Shown here in pieces: positions 1 to 10,130 of a stretch of 64,000 bases of DNA. A program made the position numbers and the translations under genes. Origin of the DNA: Liopterus haemorrhoidalis (Eukaryota > Arthropoda > Insecta > Coleoptera > Dytiscidae); the NCBI GenBank assembly GCA_963971575.1, contig OZ020625.1, positions 2,170,001-2,234,000 on the forward strand. Reading direction: 5' to 3'. The notes beneath the pieces were generated by a model, which saw only the letters and a program-made list of their open reading frames with translations, was not told where the DNA came from and did not search any database. Each line of letters starts with the position of its first letter. The stretch's first letter is position 1.

Positions 1-455
1 CTTTATACTCTGGGAACCTAGCCGTAAACGTTGGAACCCAAAGCAACCCAACTTTAGTCCGTGGTAGACTAACTCCTCGTCCTGTGGCAGAAGCAAGAGA
101 CAGTCCAGCACCAATTCTCTTAAAAAGAGAAAACAATATTCTCCCCTCAGGGGTGGTAGGTATTGGATGGGTGTCCATAGACCACGAATGTCATGTACAT
201 TACGATCTAACTTTGACCGGAATGGGTTCATATGACAAGCACATGAATCTCTGGTTACAAGAATTGCCGCTATTGGCGCCAGGCGCTCCAGTGACGAGTC
301 GACATTTGGAAGAATTTAAAGGGAATCAATTGGAGAATTCTGGGAATGAACAACTGACACAAGAAGAATTGATTTTATTGGAAACTGGAGTGAAATTTTT
401 GGAAATTAGGGACAAAGACAATAGAAATGTACTGCTTAAAGGAGCTATTAAACAG
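1..455 (+). CDS. sog: short gastrulation (Sog/chordin) internal exon, CHRD region, 5' partial
   Basis: The reading frame is open from position 3 to a GT donor at 456 and ends in phase 0. It encodes the end of a CHRD module: a GRLTPRPVAEARD stretch, then GVVGIGWVSIDHECHVHYDLTLTG, in two parts GVVGIGWVSIDHE and CHVHYDLTLTG, which is typical of the chordin/Sog family. Sog is secreted and binds BMP/Dpp ligands outside the cell in dorsoventral patterning. The exon joins the 2569-2854 exon in phase and is followed by three VWC modules, the order expected after the CHRD region in Sog/chordin. The ATG at 84 is internal, not a start, because coding sequence runs straight through it from the window edge. 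The upstream exons, including the first VWC module, lie outside the window. The identity rests on domain order and motifs, so an orthologue name is an inference. Confidence 0.9.
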
Positions 456-640
456 GTAAGCACGTTTTGTAAACCATTCATATATATCTTTCTTTAAGTA
501 TCAGGTATTTTCATGCAGGCACGCAACCAGGGGGGGTCAAAGACGGGGGGACGAAAAACACGGTTTTAAAGGACACATTTTTCTTTTAACTGAACTTAAG
601 ACCCCCCCTATGAAAATTTACTTCTGAGCCACCTAAAAAG

Positions 641-1203
641 CCAACGTAGTGGCCGAGCTTGTTAAATCGTGCAGTTTGGACTGGTGAAAACAGTGTAGAT
701 CAGTGTTTCTCAACAAGTGGTCCGCAGAAAAATTTTAGTGGTCCGCGAAAGTTTTTGTATGTGTTTTTTACAGTTCTTTTTCTTATATTTCATGCACATT
801 TTTTATATAAATAATTTATATTTTGTTTATTTTCTATAAACTTTCTGTGATTTTCTTCAAATAAAATAAATGTATTTAATAGCACATTAAATATATTTGT
901 TTTCTTGCAAAAAATGAGCAAACAATTATTATTAGTGGTCCGCGTTAGAAAATTATATATTTTACTGGTCCGCGGTGCGTTTTTGGTTGAGAAACACTGG
1001 CCTAGATTGTAAGGTTGGTGGTTCGATTCTCCTCCGTTGGTGATATTATTCGGGCAAGAATAATATGTTTACATTACTCCCATTTTCACAATCATTCACC
1101 CTCATCCAGGTGTAGGAGCTCACCCCCTGGCATCGGCGATTAGCATTGTTGCAGAAATAGGCCGATGTAAAATAAATTTAAAAAAATAAATAAAATAAAA
1201 AAA
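641..1203 (+). mobile_element. tRNA(Leu/Ser)-type SINE, split by a hAT MITE
   Basis: GTGGCCGAGCTTGTTAAATC (652-671) matches the A-box region of a Leu/Ser-type tRNA, and GGTTCGATTCT (about 1020) is a B box. An A-rich AAATAAATAAAA tail ends near 1203. The two boxes are separated by the 299-bp MITE at 701-999. Flanks GCCACCTAAAAAG (628-640) and GCTACCTAAAAAAAG (1204-1218) look like a degraded target-site duplication. The 3' body after the B box is not from a tRNA. Confidence 0.65.
701..999. mobile_element. hAT MITE with CAGTGTTTCTCAAC inverted ends
   Basis: The element begins CAGTGTTTCTCAAC and ends GTTGAGAAACACTG, a perfect 14-bp terminal inverted repeat. The flanking 8-mers GTGTAGAT and GCCTAGAT match at six of eight positions, as expected of an old hAT duplication. 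Short GGTCCGC motifs recur inside. It is too short to code for a transposase. Confidence 0.8.
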
Positions 1204-1697
1204 GCTACCTAAAAAAAGAAGATAACTTCTGAGCCCTCCTCTAAATTAAATTTTTATACTTTTTGACACATTTTTTGCAAAAAACATTTTTTTTTTTTAA
1301 TGAGAAAAATTATAAAATAATACTCTCTCCGTCCGAAAATATGGTATATGCTGTTCACTTTTGTAAGGACAAACTAGATTTGGTTATTTTGGTTACTTTT
1401 ATATAAGCCGTTCACTTTTGTAAGAACAAACTAATGTGTCTTAAATTGTTTAAAAAAAAAAAAAACTAAGTGGAAATTTTGTTTTCAACTGTTTGCACCT
1501 TTGAAACTGTTTGTCATGTTGGTATTACAGAAAAATAATACAAAAAAGATTATTTATAATCGTCATTGTTTCTGTCATTTATTTTTTTAGGCATGATTTT
1601 TTTTTATTTTTTATTATATTCCTCTTGTTGCATATAACATAAAAAACAGTTTTGATTTTTTTTTTTAATTTGAAGGCTTAAAAAAATCATAAATGTA

Positions 1698-2356
1698 TGT
1701 AGCGCGCGAAAACCACGTGTGACGTCATACCCTACTTAAGTGTACTGCGTACAGCCTACCCAGTGTACAGCGTCCAGCCTACACAGTCTGTCGTGAACTT
1801 ATTTGTTTGTATAACTTTTATAGATTGTGTAAAGTTAGAGTGATTTTAATTAAAATAACGTTTAATTCTATAAAAACAATTTATACATGTTTACCGAATT
1901 AAATTTTATATTAAAATATATAACCTATATTGCAGTATTTCAATTATGCCTCTAACGTTTTGTAACTTCATGTAAACAATGTAGTAAAATTCTGACATCT
2001 AAATTACATAAATATTTACATTTTACAGAGTTGCAGCGTTTATTGTTTACATAAAGTTATAGAATACATAAATGGTTATTACAAGTCTGTTTTGACACCA
2101 CGTATTTCTTCAGCACTGTAGCATTCATTATTTTTCATATATTCCATGAGCATAAAAGCATCAATGTTGGGTAAATTATCACTCTGAGCCCAAACAAAAT
2201 CTTTATCTGCCATTTTAATAAGAAATGCGTGAAAAATTGTTTAAAAACAAATACAAAACTCTCGAACAATACAATATACACACGTAGAGATTATGTAGTC
2301 TGGGCTGCTGGGGTTTGACGTCATGCTCAGTCGTATTTACTCGGCAACCTTCGCGC
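1698..2356 (-). mobile_element. probable TIR element in the sog intron
   Basis: Both ends, read inward, carry AGCGCG(CG)AA-rich sequence followed by a GACGTCA palindrome (AGCGCGCGAAAACC..GACGTCA at 1699; the reverse complement of GACGTCATGC..TTCGCGCTGT at 2318-2356). The interior holds a small ORF on the minus strand. The boundaries are approximate and I see no clear target duplication. Confidence 0.4.
2079..2213 (-). CDS. 44-residue ORF inside the sog-intron element
   Basis: On the minus strand an ATG at 2213 opens a 44-codon frame ending in TAA at 2079. It reads MADKDFVWAQSDNLPNIDAF, then MLMEYMKNNECYSAEEIRGV and KTDL. Composition is not the Ile/Asn/Lys-rich pattern of random A+T-rich frames: it is acidic with Trp, Pro and Cys. 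The sequence upstream resembles a 5' leader. It may be the start of a longer transposon protein cut short by deletion. I do not recognise the family, and no function is assigned. Confidence 0.35.
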   Translation of the reverse strand: MADKDFVWAQSDNLPNIDAFMLMEYMKNNECYSAEEIRGVKTDL

Positions 2357-2568
2357 TGTGGTCGGCTTATTTCAAATTTACAATATTTAAATTAAAAAAA
2401 TTTGGCTGTAATATTAATTAAAATGTGATTTTTGTTTTGTTAGGTGACATAACTAACATTAACATATCAAAAAAATGTAGTTTTAAGGAAATATAAATTT
2501 TATGCGTATCCCCTATTTTTCGAAATCTATATTTTCCTCTGTATTTTTATTTATTTCTTTCTTTTTAG

Positions 2569-2854
2569 ATAAAAGTTCCAGCTACCTGTCTTCCTCATTT
2601 CACAGACAACGATGTCCCGACCATCGACAGACCCCATGACGTAGACATCTCCGTTGTTCACACCAGGAGTTGTTACCACGAAGGGAGATTCTATGAAGAA
2701 GGTTCCGATTGGACTCACAGCGTCGACCCCTGCACGATGTGCTTCTGCCAGAACGGAAGAGTTAAATGCGATGTTGCTACATGTCCTCCACTAGGTTGTG
2801 GAACTGCTGGAAGACTCAAAGCGTCACCTGGGGAATGCTGTCCACCATGTCTAA
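2569..2854 (+). CDS. sog: sog exon, VWC module
   Basis: A CTTTTTAG acceptor at 2561-2568 opens this exon, and CTAA|GTAAGT closes it at 2854/2855. The frame continues in phase 0 from the previous exon and leaves in phase 1. The product begins IKVPATCLPHFTDNDVP and then forms a complete VWC module: SCYHEGRFYEEG, W.HSVDPCTMCFC, GRVKCDVATCPP and a closing ECCPPC. The cysteine spacing CxxCxC followed by CCPxC is the VWC signature; in Sog/chordin such modules bind BMPs. The intron before it (456-2568) is filled with mobile DNA, and the intron after it holds a mariner relic. Confidence 0.92.
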
Positions 2855-2927
2855 GTAAGTAGATAGTTTTTCTACAACTGTTGAATCAAAACGTTTTTCT
2901 TCGGGAAGGAAATTATTAGATCGTCAA

Positions 2928-3046
2928 TTTATACAAAATCCTTGACGCGTTACTATGGTTACATAAGTTTTTCTTTTTCATTTTCATATTGATTCGCTTA
3001 TTTTATTCATTACAAATTGACGCTTTCAATTATTATTTCATGAATA
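2928..3046. repeat. 119-bp dispersed repeat inserted in the mariner end
   Basis: This segment interrupts the mariner inverted repeat between two copies of TCAA (2924-2927 and 3047-3050). A second near-identical copy lies at about 34157-34271. It contains CCTTGACGCGTTACTATGG and has no coding capacity. Confidence 0.7.
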
Positions 3047-3112
3047 TCAAGGATGAAATTTGTAGAAAACAAAGCAAAGTTGGTTGATAACTTACAAATA
3101 TAAAGAATTATT

Positions 3113-3505
3113 TTATTCATCAAAGTATGCACCCATATTGTCTATACACTTTTGCCATTTAAGCGGTAGGTTGTTCAGGCCGATGGTATAAAATCCTGGC
3201 AGACAAAAGCCAATGAATTCCTGGCCAGTTTTACAACATTGTCGGAATTAAACTGTTTTCCTATTAAAAAGTTGTCCAAATTGCGGAAGAAGTGGTAGTG
3301 GGGGCTAGGTCTGGTGAGTATGGAGGATGATGAAGAAGTTCCAACTCCAATTCCTGTAGTTTTGCCACATTTGTGCAGTGTGTGGTCTAGCGTTATCATG
3401 CAATAAGATAGGAGTCGATCTGTTGACCAATCTAGGCTGTTTTTCTTTAAGATTTTGCATCATTTCATCCAGTTGCAGTATATTTCTGCTGTGATGGATG
3501 AGCCA
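3113..3505 (-). pseudogene. mariner transposase, C-terminal remnant
   Basis: Read on the minus strand, this encodes pieces of a mariner DD34D transposase C terminus: a DEMMQNLKEKQPRLVNRST-like stretch, HDNARPHTAQMWQNYRN, a SPDL/PHYHFFRNLDNFL-like block, GKQFNSDN, and a closing LTAKWQKCIDNMGAYFDE-like end before TAA. The family's catalytic domain and helix-turn-helix are missing, and frame breaks occur between the blocks. A sister copy with the same 5' breakpoint (AAAAACCTGGCTCAT) is at 35068-35536 on the + strand. Confidence 0.8.
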
Positions 3506-3685
3506 GGTTTTTTTTTTATATCTGTAAGTTAAAAATCCTTATATTTGTAAGTTATCAACCAACTTTGCCTTTTTTTCTACAAATTTCATCCTTGACGACC
3601 TAATAATTTTTTATCAATCTTACGAAAAGTATCGAAATTTTTATTTATATATAATTTTTATTTATTTATTATTTTTATTTTTTAG

Positions 3686-3927
3686 ATTCGACAGCTAATC
3701 AAGAAGTTAACACTTCCATGACTCGTGGATGCGTACTTGGAAAGAAATTCCATTCGGTTGGAAGCAGATGGCATCCATTTTTGGTTCCAAATGGTTTTGA
3801 CCGTTGTACTGAATGTTATTGCGACCCAATCACTTTGGAAGTCAAATGTACAAGAACCGTTTGTTTACTTCTGGAGTGCGATGAAAAAATTGCTATAAGA
3901 CCTGATGAAAAAAGTTGCTGCAAACAG
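3686..3927 (+). CDS. sog: sog exon, VWC module
   Basis: The acceptor TTTTTTAG ends at 3685. The first two bases complete the split codon from the previous exon (AAT, Asn), giving NSTANQEVNTSMTRGC. The exon ends at AAACAG|GTAAGA in phase 0. The module contains GCVLGKKFHSVGSRW, then DRCTECYCDP, VKCTRTVC and a terminal SCCKQ; the final CP of the module is supplied by the next exon (CPDP). It is therefore a VWC module split by an intron just after its CC pair. The ATG at 3718 is internal. Between the W and the first CxxC there are about twelve residues (HPFLVPNGFDR), slightly longer than in the preceding module. Confidence 0.9.
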
Positions 3928-4079
3928 GTAAGAAAAAAATATATGACAAAAATCCTTTTTTTCTGACAGCTTAAAAATACGAAATCCTCATTTAGTTCCT
4001 CTTAAACCAAAGAAATGACCTATAAATACCTACAAAACCCTGAAATATGTAAAAATTTATAAAATCTTATTATTTTCAG

Positions 4080-4454
4080 TGCCCAGATCCAAGAATAAAC
4101 TCCGAAAACGGAACTTACCAAGGCGACATCATACCAATCGCAATCCCCGAAAAAACGAAGTCACCCGAAGAAATCTTAAATTCGGGTGGTTGCCGAACAC
4201 CAAATGGGGAAATAATAGAAAATGGGAAAGAATACAACCCTCGGCTGTCTTCATTTGGAGAAATAAAATGTGTGAAATGCAAGTGTAAGAATGGAGATAT
4301 TTCGTGTGACCGAATTAAGTGCCCGAGAAGTTTATGTAATATAACCACATACAGACAAAGAAGAAATAGCGGAGAAACTAAATTAGCTGATAAATGCTGT
4401 TCTTGTAAAAGGTATAGAAGACATCACAACCACAGAAATCATGGTACTTGGTAG
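4080..4454 (+). CDS. sog: sog terminal exon, last VWC module and stop
   Basis: The acceptor TATTTTCAG ends at 4079, and the frame continues in phase 0 to a TAG at 4452-4454 (124 codons plus stop). It starts CPDPRINSENGTYQGD, closing the preceding VWC module. A linker (IPIAIPEKTKSPEEIL) leads to the last VWC module: GGCRTPNGEIIENGKEY, IKCVKCKCKNGDISC, DRIKCPRSLC and KCCSCKR. The extreme C terminus is basic and histidine-rich (RYRRHHNHRNHGTW). I see no canonical AATAAA close by; ATAAAT variants lie near 4491. A GTATAC-rich tandem repeat begins about 100 bp downstream. Confidence 0.9.
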   Translation, partial: CPDPRINSENGTYQGDIIPIAIPEKTKSPEEILNSGGCRTPNGEIIENGKEYNPRLSSFGEIKCVKCKCKNGDISCDRIKCPRSLCNITTYRQRRNSGETKLADKCCSCKRYRRHHNHRNHGTW

Positions 4455-4559
4455 ATTAAGATTAATCTAGATTAAGAAAACGCGATTAGTATAAATATAG
4501 AATTAAAAACAACACAATCCAAAGCATATAAAATCGTTAAAACCCAATGTATGCGGTAG

Positions 4560-5060
4560 AATTACCTTTTTCGGTATACCGAAAATGGTACGAACTAATT
4601 TTTGGTGGCTGAAAATGGTTTTCGGTATACGAAAATGGTTTTCTCGGTATACCGAAAATGGTTGGAACTAATTTTTGGTGGCCAAAAATGTTTTTCGGTA
4701 TACGAAAATGGTTTTCGGTATACGAGAATGGTTTTCTCGGTATACCGAAAATGATAGGAACTAATTTTTATTGGTCGAAAATGTTTTTCGGTATACGAAA
4801 ATGGTCTTCGGTATACGAAAATGGTTTTCTCGGTATACCGAAAATGATAGGAACTAATTTTTGTTGGCCGAAAATGGTTTTCGGTATACAAAAATGGTTA
4901 AACCGGTTTTTACTTACACTGAAAATGGTTGGAAAATGTTTGATTTTATAGACAATGATAGAAACCGGTTTTTGGTGTAACAAAAATCGGTTTTATCATT
5001 ATTTTTCGTTCATTTAAAACCAGTTTCAGCCATTTTCGGTATACTAAAAACAGGTATATA
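4560..5060. repeat. GTATAC-rich tandem repeat downstream of sog
   Basis: Units of about 95-105 bp contain CGGTATACCGAAAATGG, GGAACTAATTTTTGG and one or two CGGTATACGAAAATGG blocks, repeated about three to four times and then decaying to 5060. The palindrome CGGTATACCG recurs. Frames open on both strands here are by-products of the periodicity. Confidence 0.8.
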
Positions 5061-5539
5061 CCATTTTCAATGTTCCAAAAACCGTTTTTCTATTTAAGTT
5101 AATTTTTTACCATTTTTGAAAAATTCTACCATGATAGAAATTTGGTTTTCGGTCTCAGGAGCAATATTGGTTTTCCTATTAAATTAACTTTTAACAAATA
5201 AACAGTCTTGCATTGTTTTCGCAAGACAAATCTAATAAAAATTCGGATAATTTCCGAAAAAAACTTTTTACCCAAATATTGTTGACATGTGTTGGGATGA
5301 TAATGAGTTTTTCAAATTTTTAATAATCGCGTTTTTAGTCAAGTTACCCCCAACCAAAGACTGATAGATTTACATATATTATTTATTTTTCAAAATTTTA
5401 AATTTGAAAAATAAAAATTTTAAATTATGCAGCATATTTATGACAATTAGTTTATGTCAAACAACCAAAAAATTTACAAAATTCTAAAAAACAACACTTA
5501 TTTTACGAATTTTGGGAAAAAAATAAACATTTCGGACGC

Positions 5540-6870
5540 ATGGAATCAAACAATCGAAAAACACAATTAGTACGAATTTATATGCACGAAAAATTACGAA
5601 ATTGGTGCTTTAAAGGTGCTAAGGTATACCCGAAAGTATACAAGAGGTATTCGAAAAGAGTATTATCATATACGGAGCTCAATAAAAAATACGTAGGAGT
5701 TCGTAACGATAGAAAAGTGTACAAAGATGGATGCGAAGATGTATGGAATATGGTGTCTACAAGGGTACAGATTTATTTAGAAAGTTCCAAACATATAGAG
5801 GAATAGTACGAAAGTGCACGAAACTGTACGAAAGAGAACGAAACAGTACAGAATTGTACAGATGGATAAAAAGCTATTCGAAGTTGTCCGGAACAGTACG
5901 AAGATTTTCGAAAGGGTAGAAATGTATCTAGAAAGTGTTTAAGGTGTAGGGGCACTGTACGAAACTGCCCGAAAATGTACGAAGGAGCACAAAACTGTAC
6001 AGCAGTGTGAAATGTGTAACAATACGAAGTTGCCCAGAATGGTAAGCAGTTCAAATTGAGTACAGAAGGTGTAAAAACAATACGAAAATGTGAACAGAAG
6101 AATACAACAGTGTACGGAACGGTACGAAATCATTTAAATAGCTACGAAATTGTTTGAATGGATACAAAAGCGTTCGAATAGATGCGAAGATATCCGAATG
6201 GTTTTCAAATGGATACGAAAGTGTCTGTAGGTTTCCAAAATTGTCCAAACGAATATCTGAATGGATACGAAATTATCCGAAGGTTTAAGAAAGTATTCAG
6301 AGGTGTACGAAAGTCTCCGAAGGTGTACGATATTGTCCGAAGGTTGTACGAAAATATCCGGAGGGATAAGAAATTGTCCGAGGGTGTACGAAGGTGTTTG
6401 AAGGTAAACGAAGGTATCCGAAGCAGTGCGAAAATATCCGAAAGTGTGCGAAAGTAGTGTACGATATTGTCCGAGGGTGTAAGAAATTGTCCGAAGGTGC
6501 ACGGATATATCCGAATAGATACGAAATTATCCGAAGGTGTACGAAGGTGTTTGAAGCTGCACGAAGGAATCCGAAGCTGTGCAAAAGTGTCCGAAGGTGT
6601 GCGAAAGTAATGTACGATATTGTCCGAAGGTGTACGGAAATATCCGAATGGATACGAAATTGTCCGAAGGTGTACGAAGGTCTTTGAAGGTGCACGAAGG
6701 TATCCGAAGCTGTACGAAAGTGTCCGAAGGTGTGCGAAAGTACCCGACGGTGTGCGAAAGTGTCCAAATGGGTACGAAACTATCCAAAAGTGTACGAAAG
6801 TGTCCGATAGGGTACGAAAATGTTTCCGAAGACACCCGAAGGTGTTCCGAAGTTACCCGAAAATATTTTT
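5540..6870. repeat. degenerate 10-bp minisatellite (CGAARGTRTN)n
   Basis: From about 5540, and clearly from 5790 to 6870, the sequence is a run of 10-mers such as CGAAGGTGTA, CGAAAGTGTC and CGAATGGATA. A longer period overlies it: the block GTACGATATTGTCCG recurs at about 6326, 6458 and 6611. Because three units make ten codons, long frames stay open on both strands with a ten-residue period; they are not genes. Confidence 0.85.
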
Positions 6871-6899
6871 TTCCCAAAATATCGTATTTTAAAGTGTAA

Positions 6900-8280
6900 A
6901 TAATAACTCAAAAGAGGAAAAAAGGCTGAAATCTGATTGTAAATTACAGTAATAATCTATTTTGCTAATGTATTATAACAAATGCATTTCTATCATTTGT
7001 AGTTCATTGTAAATAGTCATTTAAGGCCCAAATATTTTGTGTAAGTAGCTTTACAGCCCTTATTAACGTACTCAGTGAAATTTTCGTCAAAAAAAATATA
7101 TTTTGAGTTATAAAATGTATATTTTTGACGATATTTTTTTGGCTGTTTCAACTATTTTACAAGTGTATATTTTGAAAATTGTATTATTCTAAATTATAAA
7201 AAAGTATATTTTTAACTAAGGGTGCCACGACTCTAATAGTCATCAAATTTAATTGTATATTCATTTTAGGCTATTAGAGCGACAATACCCTAACATATAC
7301 CTGAGGTTTTTAAGATAGTAAAAAAGCATTTTTTATAGGTTTACATTAGGCTACCCAAGCGCTAATAGCCTACAAAAATTGTGTACCCATTTTAGACTAT
7401 TAGAGCGGCTCAAGCCTAAAAAAATTAACACAGGACCTGATGTTAATATTGCATAAAGGGTTTTTGTAGATTTATTATTTAGGCTATTAGAGCTACGGTA
7501 GCCTGATAAATTTAACTTTTTAAACTCAAGAAGCCAAGTAGTTGGTTTAAAGATACATAGATGTCGGACTATTCGTAACATATTAATTTCTAACTTGTTG
7601 TGAATGGTTAACGTTAAAACAATGCATAGAAACATAACTTACAGCGTAACAAAGAACAGTCTACAACGTGTTAATTTAAAGAGCTCTGAATGCGGATTTA
7701 GAGTTAAAAATAGACTTTTTTTCAGTTAGTATTGGAGTCAAAAGTGACACTTTGGTTAGTCGTAAAGTCAAAAATATTTAACGATGAACCAAGGTTTCGC
7801 CCCAAGTAGTGCGAATCTCCCAAATTTTCAGTATTTTTGAATTTGTTAAATATTATTTTTAGTCAAAAAATGTATATATAATTTTAAGAATGTATATAAT
7901 AGATATAAGATTGTAAAATTTCAACTTGGTTACTCTAAAACTTGGACAATTTGGTCATAGTGTGAACATAGGAATTTTTTTAAAGGGGGGGGTTTTCTAA
8001 TTATTGAAAATATAACTTGGTTCATGTCATAAAATGTATAATTTTATTTGTAGTCATTTATTAATTTCGTGCGGAGCTAGATAGTAATTTCTTTTTTAAG
8101 GGTGCAAAACCGTATATTTTCTTATACAAAACTAACAATCTGAAATAAAATTAGTAACAATTTATACATCAAATTTGCAGCTAATTGTAAATAAACAAAT
8201 AGCATTACGTACGCCATTTTGTAAATCATTCGACGCATATATGCATACGACGCGGTAAATTGTAACTAAAGCTTCATTCT
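6900..8280. other. A+T-rich stretch without a recognisable gene
   Basis: I see no coding signature. The motif GCTATTAGAGC occurs several times at about 7260-7500 in slightly different contexts, suggesting decayed local repeats. A poly-G tract lies at about 7985. Confidence 0.5.
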
Positions 8281-8304
8281 ACAATGGACCATATTAGTAA
8301 CTAC

Positions 8305-8676
8305 CCCAGCAAACATTCAACTAACGGCCGAATGCTGGCAAACTGCTTTTATGCTGGTAAATTACTGGCACCAAAAGTAAGTGCAACGCCAGTATTAATA
8401 ATGTACTTCACATTTGTATTTCGCATTCCGCCTATACGAAGTACTTTACCAGCATTTTATAAGCACTCTTCTTCACTCATACTTTTTACTTAAAACCATC
8501 AGAAATAAATCTTGCAACTAATGCGATTATTTTGCACTTTACCGTTGCTGGGCCAGCAACTGATACATCAATGGGCCAGTAACGGCCCCGGGGACACCGG
8601 GGTACTGGCCCATTACTTTCAATGCCGGGGAGTATGTGCTTTACCAGTACTGGCCCGTATAAAAATGTTTGCTGGG
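8305..8676. mobile_element. MITE with CCCAGCAAACATT inverted ends
   Basis: CCCAGCAAACATT starts at 8305, and its complement AATGTTTGCTGGG ends at 8676. The interior repeats CTGGC/GCCAG motifs and contains a strong GC-rich hairpin at 8571-8613. No clear target duplication is visible. Confidence 0.65.
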
Positions 8677-9486
8677 ACGTCACAAAATGGGATTCAGTGC
8701 TGCCGCCTCGCTGTTGGATTCCTTTTATTTGAAGTTAGCATGTTGTTTTTTGAAATTGTATTTTGGAAATATAAATTAAGTTTTCAAAGTAAGAGAATGC
8801 TTCACATCAAAACTACAAGTCAATATTTATTTATTAAAATTATTATTTTATACATTATACATTATGTCATTATTTTTGCAGAACAATATTATTTTGCAGG
8901 TTAATTTTGAAAATTTTACGTTAATAATCGTTATTATGGCAAGTAACATAGCAATAAGTGTGTATGCCATATCTAAATGGTTTGAAGGAACAATATGTTG
9001 CTTTTATTTTATCCATTATTGTTTTTCATTTTCATCTGTCAAAAAACGAAAAAAATTGCAATTAAGAATGTAGCTGTAGTGGTTACAACTTGGAGCAAAA
9101 CAATACACCATTATGCATTCTAAAACAAAATATTAACGATTAGTGTTAATTAAATAAATACTAAAGATATTTTGATTTTCATATTATTTAAAAACGTAAC
9201 CTATAAATATATCTTCGAATCCTTATTTATATATTTATAAAATCATTATTCTAAATATAAAGTATCTGGACTGTATTGATATAGTATATATTTATCAAAA
9301 ATACATATTTTTTGCTCCAAAATTGAAGATATTCATAAAATTAAGGTAACAAAAGTAATGTGACATGTATTTTAAACCAGTCAAAAACTTCCAAAGGACT
9401 CAGCTCTCAGATGGCAGCACATGTATGTGACGACACACTAATATGGTCTACTGTTTTATAAAAAGTCCGATTTACTATGTTAAAAA

Positions 9487-9639
9487 CAGTGGCGGTCGGT
9501 GAATCAATTTTGGGTAAGCAATTACAAAGAATACACACGCTCGTGCTTTGTCGTTGCTATATTGCTGTTGAGCGATATAGTACGAACTTGTCCGATCATA
9601 CTAATTGCATACCCAAACATGTTTCACCGACCGCTACTG
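9487..9639. mobile_element. hAT MITE, 153 bp, perfect 8-bp TSD
   Basis: Ends CAGTGGCGGTCGGTGAA and TTTCACCGACCGCTACTG are inverted with one mismatch. Both flanks are GTTAAAAA (9479-9486, 9640-9647), a perfect 8-bp duplication that identifies the hAT superfamily. Confidence 0.9.
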
Positions 9640-10130
9640 GTTAAAAACAATCGGCCTAAAAGTCGCTAGATTTCAAAATCTAATTTCTGTAGTAACACTA
9701 TGAGTTTAGTCTCATTTTAGAGTGGCCGAGGATGTAGATAATATTTAAATGAATACTACGCTTTATAATTTTAACTCTTTAACATGTGCCTTAGAATTAT
9801 TTATAAACAGATCGTTGCATTTTTTAAAACAATGTATTTTACTAAATTCATCATATGCGTTTTTATAATATTTAAAAATTAGTTTATTGTTAATTATTTA
9901 AAATAATTGTAAATTAAATAAATAAACTGTTGATAAATATAATTTTGTTTTTGTATGTCTGTTAACCTATTTTCCCAAAGTGATATCAGTTGAAGGTAAA
10001 TAGTATTTTATTTAAGAAGCATATTAGACCGGGAGCTCATGACATTATTGGTCTCCGATTTCATACAGCATGCCTTTTGGAGGAGAGAATATTTACCCTG
10101 TGACAACAAAAAAGGGATGGTACTAAACCC

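Larger units (their letters stand above)
2916..3603 (-). mobile_element. internally deleted mariner with nested 119-bp insertion
   Basis: The ends are TTAGATCGTCAA (2916) and TTGACGACCTAA (to 3603), flanked by TA on both sides (2914-2915, 3604-3605). The inverted repeat continues inward for about 60 bp (GGATGAAATTTGTAG.. and its complement). Only the 3' part of the transposase remains, on the minus strand. The left end is interrupted at 2928-3046 by another repeat. It sits wholly within a sog intron. Confidence 0.85.

Noticed and set aside
1318..1345. TACTCTCTCCGTCCGAAAAT resembles the CTCCCTCCGT end of plant Stowaway MITEs
   Set aside because: No matching inverted end is found downstream, and the similarity is about ten bases. 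Probably chance.
4595..4983. Repetitive frames on both strands rich in FSYTEKHF / ENGFLGIPKM
   Set aside because: Direct by-product of the GTATAC tandem repeat; no promoter or splice sites and no similarity to a protein family.
5540..6899. Several long overlapping frames on both strands (up to 156 codons) with a ten-residue repeat
   Set aside because: They are produced by the 10-bp minisatellite: three units equal ten codons, so all frames stay open. There is no start context and no domain, and both strands are equally open.
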